64,000 bases of DNA from a bacterium D16-36 (GTDB lineage: Bacteria > Bacillota > Clostridia > Lachnospirales > Lachnospiraceae). Of the stretch, positions 55,138 to 63,198 are shown one piece after another. A model generated the notes under the pieces. It ran no database searches, was not told where the DNA came from, and saw only the letters and a list, made by a program, of their open reading frames with translations. Within the stretch, counting starts at the first letter, position 1, and each line of letters begins with the position of its first letter. Made by a program: the position numbers and the translations under genes. The stretch lies in assembly GCA_003611745.1 (NCBI GenBank), contig RAYF01000008.1, positions 1 through 64,000 of the forward strand. Reading direction: 5' to 3'.

Positions 55138-56022
55138 TCAGCTAAAAAGCGAGCGGATCCATTTTGCAATGGACTGGCATAATGCCCCTATTGCCCGGAA
55201 AATTGCCGGAAAGAACTTAGCACAAAATAGGATTCCAATCCAGAAGATAAAAATTCCGATACAGGTTAGGATTAGCCCGACACCAATCATAGTAAGGGTA
55301 TTAGCAAAACCGCCGACTGCAAAAAAGCTTCCGATTAAGCTGCCAACACCGCCGATAGCCAGACCGCCACCCAGTGCAAAGAGTGCTATCACCAGTGAAA
55401 AAATTACAGCGATACAGGAAATCAATAGTGCAAAAATAACAGAGATGACAGGGAGTCCTACCGGTATTGCCAAAATAGCAAGGATTACTACAAGGGTAAT
55501 TTTGGCAGGGTCCTGCGTCCAGCTTTTTTTCTGCGCCTGATATGGGCCGGTGCCGTTAAAATTCCCGGAATTTTGTGAGTAAGCGCCATTATTGCTGTAA
55601 TTTCCGGAGTTCTGTGAGTAGGCGCCGTTATTGCCGTAATTTCCGGAGTTCTGTGAGTAAGCGCCATTATTACTGTAATTTCCGGAGTTCTGTGAGTAGG
55701 CGCCGTTATTAAAATAATTCCCAGAATTCTGCGGCCCATGTGATTCTTTCTGCGCCTGCCTGCCGCTTTCATATACATTTGGATAAGCCTTGTCCTTCTG
55801 GAAATCATTTCCCTGCCCATAGGCGATATTTTCCTGATTCGTGGCTTTAATCTGCTTTGCAACATCTATCGGTGAGCCGAGTTCCTGAATGACTTTCTGC
55901 TCATTTTCAGGTCCGGCATCTTCAAAGTAATCCTCATAATATGTGAGTGCCTGTTCCCGCTCTTCTTCCGGTATATCTGCCAGAAAGCGGCGCAGCTCCC
56001 TCAAAAAAATTTCTTTGTTCAT
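55138..56022 (-). CDS. DUF1700 membrane protein with Asn/Ser/Gly repeats
   Basis: The N-terminus (MNKEIFLRELRRFLADIPEEE, quoted as FLRELRRFLADIP, then YYEDYFEDAG and ELGSP) is the DUF1700 signature. A low-complexity region (about 90-165) with a 13-residue repeat, NSGNY(S/G)NNGAYSQ, follows, then four membrane segments (about 175-285). Such proteins pair with PadR regulators and are membrane proteins of unknown function. I start at ATG 56022 (GGAGG 5 bases upstream), not the ATG four codons earlier. Confidence 0.85.
   Translation of the reverse strand: MNKEIFLRELRRFLADIPEEEREQALTYYEDYFEDAGPENEQKVIQELGSPIDVAKQIKATNQENIAYGQGNDFQKDKAYPNVYESGRQAQKESHGPQNSGNYFNNGAYSQNSGNYSNNGAYSQNSGNYGNNGAYSQNSGNYSNNGAYSQNSGNFNGTGPYQAQKKSWTQDPAKITLVVILAILAIPVGLPVISVIFALLISCIAVIFSLVIALFALGGGLAIGGVGSLIGSFFAVGGFANTLTMIGVGLILTCIGIFIFWIGILFCAKFFPAIFRAIGALCQSIAKWIRSLFS
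55560..55728 (-). repeat. 39-bp in-frame tandem repeat inside the DUF1700 gene
   Basis: Four consecutive 39-bp units, each encoding 13 residues of the NSGNYxNNGAYSQ type, with a divergent unit at each edge. The codon alternation (GCGCC/GCACC-like and TTATTG/TTATTA variants) shows the copies drifted after duplication. Such a tract can change copy number by slippage. Confidence 0.85.
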
Positions 56023-56034
56023 TTTAACCTCCAT

Positions 56035-56355
56035 TTACACACATGTTTCCAAAAGAATGGCATTGATTTTTGTGATATAATTTCCCCATTCCGACTGGTA
56101 CAGCGTAAGCTGCCGCCTGCCGCGCTCCGTGATTTTGTAATACCTGCGGTTTCTGCCGCCATGTTCCTTGTCATATACTTCAAGGCAGTCATCTTTTAGC
56201 AGCCTTCGCAGAACAGGGTATAATGTCGATTCGGAAATCTCAATAACAGACCGGACATCTTGGGTTATCTTGTAACCATATGTGCCTTCCGTCTCACTTG
56301 CAACAATCGCAAGTACGATTGCATCCAATAGGGCGGCACCTGTGTTAAATATCAT
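56035..56355 (-). CDS. PadR-family transcriptional regulator
   Basis: A 106-residue winged-helix repressor with the PadR signature (TEGTYGYKITQDV, STLYPVLRRLLKD, GGRNRRYYKITERG, then LTLYQSEW). It is the first gene of the cassette and is followed by the DUF1700 gene with a 12-base gap. It most likely represses its own operon at the inverted repeat at 56393-56418. Confidence 0.93.
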   Translation of the reverse strand: MIFNTGAALLDAIVLAIVASETEGTYGYKITQDVRSVIEISESTLYPVLRRLLKDDCLEVYDKEHGGRNRRYYKITERGRRQLTLYQSEWGNYITKINAILLETCV

Positions 56356-56392
56356 TGCTCTGTCACTTCCTTTCTATAATATTATATGCTAT

Positions 56393-56442
56393 ATAGTATC
56401 ATCTGATATATATACTATACGAAATATAATATTATTTGTCAA
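56393..56442 (-). promoter_or_regulatory. Promoter and PadR-type operator of the padR operon
   Basis: On the minus strand TTGACA (56437-56442), a 17-bp spacer and TATAGT (56414-56419) form a near-consensus promoter 58 bp from the ATG. The inverted repeat ATAGTAT-N12-ATACTAT (56393-56418) covers the -10 and start. A binding protein there would block transcription. The remainder of the 339-base gap to pfkA (56443-56694) shows only an AT-rich stretch without a clear pfkA promoter box. Confidence 0.65.
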
Positions 56443-56694
56443 TTATATAAAGGGGATTATCAGAAAACAGAAAGATTGTTAAGTATTTATTAAGGAAGGC
56501 ATAAATTCTTTGGTACAATATAGACAGCATGGGGCTTGTTTTTTTGTTGAAAATAGCGAAAAATGGTAAATTCCCAAAAAATTATTGAAAAAAAGTGTGG
56601 AAAATAATAGAATAGTAACAGTGCGTGTTTGTACAAATACATCAGTAGGAATTATAAAGCCTCTGATTATATAATGATATATGGAGGGTTCGTT

Positions 56695-57690
56695 ATGATT
56701 GAATGTAAAGGAAAGATAGCAGTATTGACAAGTGGCGGCGATGCGCCGGGGATGAACGCTGCGGTCCGTGCTGTTGTGCGTACTGGGATTGCGAAAGGGT
56801 ATGAAGTATATGGGGTAAGAAGGGGGTACAATGGTATCCTGAATAGAGAAATAAAGCTGATGACATTTCAGGATGTTTCTGAAAAGCTTCAGCACGGCGG
56901 TACATTTCTGTTTACCGCACGCAGTTCTGAATTTGCAAAGGATGAGGGAAAGCGCAAGGCTGCGGCAATCTGTAAGGAATTAGGGATTGATTCTCTGGTT
57001 GTTATCGGCGGCGATGGCTCCTTTACCGGCGCAAAGAACTTATCGAAATACGGCATAAATGTAATTGGTATTCCGGGGACAATTGATTTGGATATTGCAT
57101 ATACCGATTATACGATAGGATTTGACACTGCTGTCAACACAGCAATGGAGGCGATAGACCGCCTGCGCGAGACATCAAATTCCCATGAGCGCTGCAGTGT
57201 TGTGGAGGTTATGGGGCGTTCAGCAGGTTATATTGCCCTGTGGTGCGGTATTGCGAATGGTGCAGAGGCGATTCTGCTTCAGGAAAAATATAATAATGAT
57301 ATAAGCGCCCTTATCGGCCAAATTAAGAGCAACCGCGAGGCGGGCATGACACATCAGGTTATTGTCAATGCGGAAGGGGTTGGACATTCCGAGGAACTGG
57401 CAAAGAAGATTGAGGAAGCGACAGGCATTGAGACAAGGGCAACTGTGCTTGGGCATTTGCAGCGCGGCGGAAGCCCTTCAGCGAGAGACCGTGTCTATGC
57501 TTCTGTTATGGGGGCATATGCCGTGGATATTATTGATCAGGGCAAGAAAAACAGGCTGGTTGGATATAAGGGCGGCAAAGTATATGATGTCGATATAGAA
57601 GAGGCATTCCAGATGGAGAAGACGATTGATGATTATCAATACGAAGTAGCTAATATTCTGGGGACGAGATGTGAGTATAAGGAAATATAG
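56695..57690 (+). CDS. pfkA: 6-phosphofructokinase (ATP type)
   Basis: A 331-residue glycolytic enzyme converting fructose 6-phosphate to fructose 1,6-bisphosphate. Motifs: LTSGGDAPGMNAAVR, VIGGDGSFTGA (Gly after Asp, as in ATP rather than pyrophosphate enzymes), PGTIDLDIAYTDYTIGFDTA, EVMGRSAGYIA, LGHLQRGGSPSARDR. In most bacteria the catalytic loop is TIDND; here it is TIDLD, with both aspartates kept. I start at ATG 56695 (GGAGGG upstream); the ORF extends 22 codons without a site. Confidence 0.95.
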   Translation: MIECKGKIAVLTSGGDAPGMNAAVRAVVRTGIAKGYEVYGVRRGYNGILNREIKLMTFQDVSEKLQHGGTFLFTARSSEFAKDEGKRKAAAICKELGIDSLVVIGGDGSFTGAKNLSKYGINVIGIPGTIDLDIAYTDYTIGFDTAVNTAMEAIDRLRETSNSHERCSVVEVMGRSAGYIALWCGIANGAEAILLQEKYNNDISALIGQIKSNREAGMTHQVIVNAEGVGHSEELAKKIEEATGIETRATVLGHLQRGGSPSARDRVYASVMGAYAVDIIDQGKKNRLVGYKGGKVYDVDIEEAFQMEKTIDDYQYEVANILGTRCEYKEI

Positions 57691-57705
57691 CAGTTTTTTT
57701 AAGAA

Positions 57706-57740
57706 GGCAGGCGGCACTGGTTAAACTGGTGCCTCCTGCC
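57706..57740. terminator. Terminator between pfkA and the kinase gene
   Basis: GGCAGGCGGCACTGGTT pairs with AACTGGTGCCTCCTGCC, one mismatch in 17 bp, on a one-base loop, followed by TGTTTC. It lies between convergent genes and can serve both. Confidence 0.75.
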
Positions 57741-57758
57741 TGTTTCATATATAAGGGA

Positions 57759-59168
57759 TTATATTTTTGCAGAGGGAAGTGTAAAGATAAATTCTGTCCC
57801 TACGCCTTCTGTGCTGATTACATTGATATTTTCCCCATGGGCATCAATAATTTCCTTTGTGATGGAAAGTCCCAGCCCGGTGCCGGTTTTATCTTTCCCG
57901 CGTGATACATCTGTTTTATAGAAGCGGTTCCAGATTTTTTTCTGGCTTTCTTTGGGGATTCCGATGCCGTAATCTTTAATGGATACAAAAATCTTATGGT
58001 TTTTCTGCAGTGTATGGATTTTGATGACGGAGTCCTGAGGGCTGAATTTTATTGCATTGTCCAACAGGTTCTGGATAACTTGCTGAATCTTTCCGGTATC
58101 ACCATATGCCATCAATTCCTTCTGGTCAAAAATCAGATCGAGGGAGACATGCTTATCAAGACAGCGTTGTTCAAAGGAGGCAGAAGTTTTCTTTATGGCG
58201 TCATTGATATCAAAGTTTTCCTGCTCCAGCACAAGGCTGCCATGATCTAACTGGTTTAATTCCAGAAGGTTTCCGGTCAGCTTAGTAAGCCGTTCTGTCT
58301 CAAAAAGAATGATATTAAAATATTTTTCCTGCATTTCAGCTGGAATGGTGCCGTCTGCCAATGCCTCCGTGTAACCTTTGATCGAAGTCAGGGGGGAGCG
58401 GAAGTCATGCGAGACATTTGCAATAAAATTCTTCTGGTACTCGTTAAGCCCGTTCATCTGCTCTGCCAGATAGCAGATAGCGTCGGCAAGCTCGGTCTGT
58501 TCATGGCAGGGCATTTTTTCCATCCGGTAATCAAAGCGGCCGTTGGCATATGCCCTGACTGCTGCTGTCATTCCCTTGAGCGGTGTAACTGTCCTGCGGT
58601 ACAGGGAGATAAATATTACAAATAATATGCTCAGTATAATAAAGCCGCATATCACAATGGAATCTATATAGTTCGTGGCACTGGAGTTTAATGCGCTGGC
58701 TGGCGACATAAGAACCAGATAGCCATTTGTATTCAGGGATTCTGTAATTGGGTAGATGACAGAAATCATATTGTCGTCCATCAGTCCCTTTGGATGTTCA
58801 CCTACCACCGACTGATAGGAGAGAAAGGCAGCGTCATATTCGTTGATATTTTCTCCATGGCAGGAATTTTCGAGGTTGGAATCCATCTGGATATTGCCAT
58901 CGGGAGATACGATCCAGACTCGCATATTTGTCAGGGTTTCTAGTGCGCTGAAGTGTTTCAGCAGTGTAATGTCAACAGTATCGCGGATACTGATGCTTGG
59001 CATATATTCCCTGGCAATCAGTTCCGCCTCCTCGTACAGTTTTGATTTTTCATATTCAACTAATTTGTTATAGATAGCACTGTGACCGTAAGTGTTCAAC
59101 AAAATCAGCGTCAAAAGTGCAATAATAAGATAGGAAAATACAAACCGCAGCCTTAACGTATTTTTCAT
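57759..59168 (-). CDS. Sensor histidine kinase (two membrane segments, HAMP)
   Basis: A 469-residue kinase: TM1 (about 7-27), an extracytoplasmic sensor (about 28-165), TM2 (about 168-190), HAMP, HisKA with NVSHDFRSPLTSIKGY (phospho-acceptor His), and HATPase_c (DNAIKFSPQ, KDYGIGIP, GTGLGLSITK). The layout is that of PhoR/WalK-type sensors. Its start overlaps the stop of the response-regulator gene by 4 bases (ATGA). Confidence 0.93.
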   Translation of the reverse strand: MKNTLRLRFVFSYLIIALLTLILLNTYGHSAIYNKLVEYEKSKLYEEAELIAREYMPSISIRDTVDITLLKHFSALETLTNMRVWIVSPDGNIQMDSNLENSCHGENINEYDAAFLSYQSVVGEHPKGLMDDNMISVIYPITESLNTNGYLVLMSPASALNSSATNYIDSIVICGFIILSILFVIFISLYRRTVTPLKGMTAAVRAYANGRFDYRMEKMPCHEQTELADAICYLAEQMNGLNEYQKNFIANVSHDFRSPLTSIKGYTEALADGTIPAEMQEKYFNIILFETERLTKLTGNLLELNQLDHGSLVLEQENFDINDAIKKTSASFEQRCLDKHVSLDLIFDQKELMAYGDTGKIQQVIQNLLDNAIKFSPQDSVIKIHTLQKNHKIFVSIKDYGIGIPKESQKKIWNRFYKTDVSRGKDKTGTGLGLSITKEIIDAHGENINVISTEGVGTEFIFTLPSAKI

Positions 59169-59893
59169 AAGGCACTCCTATTTGCATGGTATTCAAACTT
59201 GTAGCCAATCCCCCAGACAGTTGTGAGGTTCCATGCCGGATGTTCTGAAAATTTTTCCCGAAGGCGCTTGATATGCACATCAACGGTTCTGGTATCCCCA
59301 ATGTAGTCATAACTCCAGATATGGTCTAACAGCTGTTCCCTTGTAAATACCTGATTCGGGTGGGAAGCCAGAAAATAAAATAATTCCAGCTCCTTTGGCG
59401 GCATCTCTACCACAGCGCCATTATAATGGACAGAATAGTCGGTCAGGTTAATTGACAGGCCGGGGAAGGTAACTTTCTCAATAGGCAGGTCGTCGCCGGA
59501 CGGGCTGCTTGATGGTGAATCCGCCTGAAAACGGCGGAGTACGGCTTTCACTCTGGCAACCATTTCTTTGGAATCAAAGGGCTTTATGATATAGTCATCA
59601 GCGCCAAGCTCCAGGCCAAGTACTTTGTCAAATACCTCCCCCTTGGCAGAGAGCATGATTACCGGAAGATTTGAATTTTTCCTTATTTCCCTGAGGACTT
59701 GGTAGCCGTCGATGCCGGGGAGCATGATATCTAAAAGCATCAGGTTTGGCTGATAGGTTTTGATGGCATTCAGGGCTGCCTCGCCATCCCCCACTATATA
59801 GGTATCAAAACATTCTTTTATGAGATACAGGCTGATTAGTTCTGCAATATTTTCATCATCATCTACGATGAGAATGCGCTGTTTATTTATCAT
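59165..59893 (-). CDS. OmpR-family response regulator
   Basis: A 242-residue regulator with a receiver domain (RILIVDDDENIAEL, phospho-acceptor Asp in LMLLDIMLPGIDGYQ in part, and a Lys in IIKPFD) and an OmpR/PhoB winged-helix output domain (KELELFYFLASHPNQVFTREQLL in part, then DTRTVDVHIKRLREK). ATG 59893 follows GGAGG by 5 bases; upstream codons lie against the mutS2 stop. It forms an operon mutS2-regulator-kinase. Confidence 0.93.
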   Translation of the reverse strand: MINKQRILIVDDDENIAELISLYLIKECFDTYIVGDGEAALNAIKTYQPNLMLLDIMLPGIDGYQVLREIRKNSNLPVIMLSAKGEVFDKVLGLELGADDYIIKPFDSKEMVARVKAVLRRFQADSPSSSPSGDDLPIEKVTFPGLSINLTDYSVHYNGAVVEMPPKELELFYFLASHPNQVFTREQLLDHIWSYDYIGDTRTVDVHIKRLREKFSEHPAWNLTTVWGIGYKFEYHANRSAL

Positions 59894-59916
59894 AGCTGCC
59901 TCCATTCTTTCCATAA

Positions 59917-62295
59917 TCAATGAAATTCTACAATCGTTACTCCCATATCGCCTTCACCGAATTCACCCAGCCGGAACGATTTGACATACTTGGTGCGCTT
60001 TAAGTGGCCGTGGACTGCTTTGCGCAGCGCTCCGGTCCCGCGGCCGTGGATAACGGTAACCTGTGCCAGATGGGCGAGATATGCATCATCCAGATATTTG
60101 CCGAGGGCAATCATTGCCTCATCCACCGTCATGCCGATTAGGTTGATTTCCTGATGGATATTGGACGCCTTATCCATGCGGATATGGCCGCTGCCGGATT
60201 TTTTCTTTGGCTCTGGCTTGCTCTTTGGCTGTTTGATAAGCTCAATATCGCTCAGTTTGACCTTGGTACGGAGCAATCCGGCCTGCACAAAGAGTTCCCC
60301 CTTTTCGTTTGGAAGTGTGCTGACCGTGCCGACTGAGTTCAGGGGCAGGATGCGGACATCAGAACCGACCATCAGCTCTGCAGTGTTAATTTTTTTAGCA
60401 GTTTTTTTCGGTGCTGCCTGCTGCCTGCTGTCCTTATCATGAATCTGTTCGCGGAGTTTTGCGCGCTCTGCTTCCATTTCACGGATATGTGCATCGCTTT
60501 TTGCCCATTTCGTATATTTTCGGATGGTTTCATCAGCATATTCTTTTGCCTCGGATAGAATTCTGCTTGCCTCTGCATTGGCGTTTGCAAGGATCCGCTC
60601 TTTTGAATTTTCCAGTTTCTCATTCTTCTCACGAAGCTGTTTTTTTAGTTCTGATATCTCTTTGTGGTTTTTGGCTATCGTAGCATGTTCCTGCTCCAGT
60701 TTAATACGTGTTGCCTCCAAATCAGTGAGGACATCTTCAAATGCCTTGGCATCTGAGGTGACACGGTTCTTGGCATCCTCAATAATATCAGCAGATAGGC
60801 CAAGCCTCTGCGATATGGCAAATGCATTGCTCTTACCGGGAACACCGATTAACAGGCGGTACGTAGGGCGCAGGGTTGTCACGTCAAATTCGCAGCAGGC
60901 ATTTTCTACATCTGGTGTCTGTAGGGCATACAGCTTCAATTCACTGTAATGCGTCGTTGCCATAACAATGGAGCCTCTCTGGTGCAGATTGGAAAGAATG
61001 GATGTGGCAAGTGCCGCCCCCTCTACCGGGTCAGTTCCTGCCCCGAGTTCATCAAAGAGCGCCAGACAGTTTTCATCTGCTTTTTCCAGAATAGATACCG
61101 TGTTCACCATATGGGAGGAAAAGGTGCTGAGGTTTTGTTCAATACTCTGTTCATCTCCTATATCGGCATAAACTTCATCAAAGATTCGCAGGCAGGAGCC
61201 GTCAAATGCAGGAATGTGGAGCCCTGCCTGCCCCATCAGGGTAAAAAGCCCTACTGTCTTTAGGGAGACGGTTTTTCCACCTGTATTTGGCCCTGTTACG
61301 ACGAGCAGGGAAAAATCCTTTCCCAGATGAAGGTCGATTGGGACAACCCTGTCTATTGGGATAAGCGGATGCCGCCCTTTTTTGATAAGGATGTATCCTT
61401 CTTCTGGAAATTTTGGCTCCGTTCCGTGCATCTCACGGGACAGGGAAGCTTTTGCAAAGATGAAATCCAGTTTAGAGAGGATACGGAAATCCTGCTCTAC
61501 GAAGAATGATTGCTCTGCAGTCTGATTGCTGAGTTCTGCAAGTATTTTTTCGATTTCCTCCTGTTCTTTTAGTTCTAGCTCGCGTATTTCGTTATTTAGC
61601 TTAACAACAGAAGATGGTTCCATAAAGAGCGTGGAACCGGTAGCGGACTGGTCATGGAGCATTCCATGGAAGGAAGAGCGGTATTCCGCCTTGACCGGAA
61701 GGCAGTACCTGCCGTTGCGCATGGTAATAATGCCGTCCTGCAGCATACTGCGCTGGGAGCCGCCCAAAATGCTGTTTAGCTGTTCATGGATACGGTCACT
61801 GGCATGTTTCATGCTCTGCCGTATTTTGGAAAGCCCCGGGCTGGCATCATCTGCTACTTCATCTTCTGCCAGAATGCAGCGGCGTATTTCGTTCATTAAC
61901 GGGGAGAGCGGTTCAAGTAACTGATAGTATTCGTTTAATGAATCGCCGGTTTCCTCCTGCTCATTCAGGCTTTTTCGGAAATATGCTTTTACGGTTCCGG
62001 CGGCATTCAATAACCTGGAGACAGCTAACAGCTCCCCGGTTCCGAGGATTGAGCCGATTTCCAGACGTTTCAGGCTTTCCCTGATATCTAAAACTCCCTG
62101 AAAGGAGATGCTGCCCTGCGTAAGAATATGGGTCAGGGCATCGGAAGTCTCCCGCTGTTCCTTCTGGATTACAGCAAGGTCTGTTTCGGGCAGCAGTTTT
62201 CTGCAAAAATCCCTGCCCAGAGGGGAGCCTGCGTGCTGCTCTAATTTCTGGATTATTTTATCATACTCAAGGGTATGGTATACTTTTTCATTCAT
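59917..62295 (-). CDS. mutS2: MutS2 endonuclease/ATPase
   Basis: A 792-residue MutS2: N-terminal core and clamp helices, an ABC-type ATPase with Walker A TGPNTGGKTVSLK (about 332-344), a DEVYADIGDEQSIEQNLSTFSSHM segment (quoted as DIGDEQSIEQNLSTFS), LFDELGAGTDP, a long coiled coil (about 515-630), a KOW-like region and a C-terminal Smr nuclease domain with INLIGMTVDEA and VIHGRGTGALR. It acts on recombination intermediates or on stalled ribosomes in Firmicutes. GGAGG precedes the ATG. Confidence 0.96.
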   Translation of the reverse strand: MNEKVYHTLEYDKIIQKLEQHAGSPLGRDFCRKLLPETDLAVIQKEQRETSDALTHILTQGSISFQGVLDIRESLKRLEIGSILGTGELLAVSRLLNAAGTVKAYFRKSLNEQEETGDSLNEYYQLLEPLSPLMNEIRRCILAEDEVADDASPGLSKIRQSMKHASDRIHEQLNSILGGSQRSMLQDGIITMRNGRYCLPVKAEYRSSFHGMLHDQSATGSTLFMEPSSVVKLNNEIRELELKEQEEIEKILAELSNQTAEQSFFVEQDFRILSKLDFIFAKASLSREMHGTEPKFPEEGYILIKKGRHPLIPIDRVVPIDLHLGKDFSLLVVTGPNTGGKTVSLKTVGLFTLMGQAGLHIPAFDGSCLRIFDEVYADIGDEQSIEQNLSTFSSHMVNTVSILEKADENCLALFDELGAGTDPVEGAALATSILSNLHQRGSIVMATTHYSELKLYALQTPDVENACCEFDVTTLRPTYRLLIGVPGKSNAFAISQRLGLSADIIEDAKNRVTSDAKAFEDVLTDLEATRIKLEQEHATIAKNHKEISELKKQLREKNEKLENSKERILANANAEASRILSEAKEYADETIRKYTKWAKSDAHIREMEAERAKLREQIHDKDSRQQAAPKKTAKKINTAELMVGSDVRILPLNSVGTVSTLPNEKGELFVQAGLLRTKVKLSDIELIKQPKSKPEPKKKSGSGHIRMDKASNIHQEINLIGMTVDEAMIALGKYLDDAYLAHLAQVTVIHGRGTGALRKAVHGHLKRTKYVKSFRLGEFGEGDMGVTIVEFH

Positions 62296-62417
62296 AGCTA
62301 AGCCTCCATTTCTGTGCAGGATTTGTCTGCACGTTATATATCATAATGAAAAGCAACTATATCATACACTATATTGCTGTCAGTTAGCAAGCTATGATTT
62401 CTATGGGTATAACGTAT

Positions 62418-62477
62418 TATCACAGTTTTGTGATAGTTACAAAAGGATGAGACAATTTAATACGTTAGTGTTATAAT
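62418..62477 (+). promoter_or_regulatory. Promoter and upstream inverted repeat of the second two-component system
   Basis: GAGACA (62449-62454), a 17-bp spacer and TATAAT (62472-62477) lie about 50 bp before the ATG. Thirteen bases upstream of the -35 stands the perfect inverted repeat TATCACA-GTTT-TGTGATA (62418-62435), a good candidate operator. Confidence 0.6.
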
Positions 62478-62529
62478 GATGAATCGGTAAAAGCAAATGG
62501 AAAAATACTATTTACATAAGGAGTTGTTT

Positions 62530-63198
62530 ATGAAAAAAGTATTAGTTGTGGAAGATGATTGGGATTTAAATCAGGGGATATGCCATGCATTGTCAGCGGA
62601 GGGCTACGAAACGATTTCTAGTCATTCCCGAAAGAAGGCGGAGGGCCTTTTTTTGCAGAATGAGGTGGATATGATTTTATTAGACGTAAATCTGCCGGAT
62701 GGGGATGGTTTCTCCTTTTGCAGATGGGTGAAGGGGCAGCGCAGTATTCCGGTTTTGTTTCTTACGGCAAGGGATTTAGAGGAGGATGCCCTTGAAGGAT
62801 ATGAGGCAGGGGCGGATGATTATATTACGAAACCGTTTTCAATCAGGGTTTTATTAAAAAAGATGGATGTAATGTTTCGGAGGGAAAAAGATGACAGGCC
62901 AAAAGTTTTTGAAGATGGGTATCTAATGGTGGACTTTGATAGGGCTAAGGTACAGATTCAGGGTGAGGATTGTCTGCTGACGCCTACAGAATTCCGCCTG
63001 CTCCGCCAGATGATAGAACATAAGGGCCAGTTGCTGACGTATTCTGTATTGCTGGAGTGTGTGTGGGAAAATGACGGGCAGTTTGTGGACAAGCATACTC
63101 TTGCGGTTAATGTCAACCGGCTGAGGGGGAAGATAGAAGATGGGGAGCATAAATATATTTCAAATGTGTATGGGATGGGGTATCAATGGCTGAGTTAA
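62530..63198 (+). CDS. OmpR-family response regulator of a second two-component system
   Basis: A 222-residue regulator: receiver domain (KVLVVEDDWDLNQGI, Asp in ILLDVNLPDGDG, Lys in ITKPFS) and OmpR-type winged helix (LTPTEFRLLRQMIEHKGQLL in part, DKHTLAVNVNRLRGKIE). ATG 62530 follows AAGGAG by 6 bases. Its end overlaps the start of the partner kinase gene. Systems of this type in Firmicutes are often next to ABC exporters sensing antimicrobial peptides, but the window ends first. Confidence 0.93.
   Translation: MKKVLVVEDDWDLNQGICHALSAEGYETISSHSRKKAEGLFLQNEVDMILLDVNLPDGDGFSFCRWVKGQRSIPVLFLTARDLEEDALEGYEAGADDYITKPFSIRVLLKKMDVMFRREKDDRPKVFEDGYLMVDFDRAKVQIQGEDCLLTPTEFRLLRQMIEHKGQLLTYSVLLECVWENDGQFVDKHTLAVNVNRLRGKIEDGEHKYISNVYGMGYQWLS

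Noticed and set aside
55560-55728. CRISPR array
   Set aside because: The 39-bp units are contiguous, in frame in a coding gene and without spacers.
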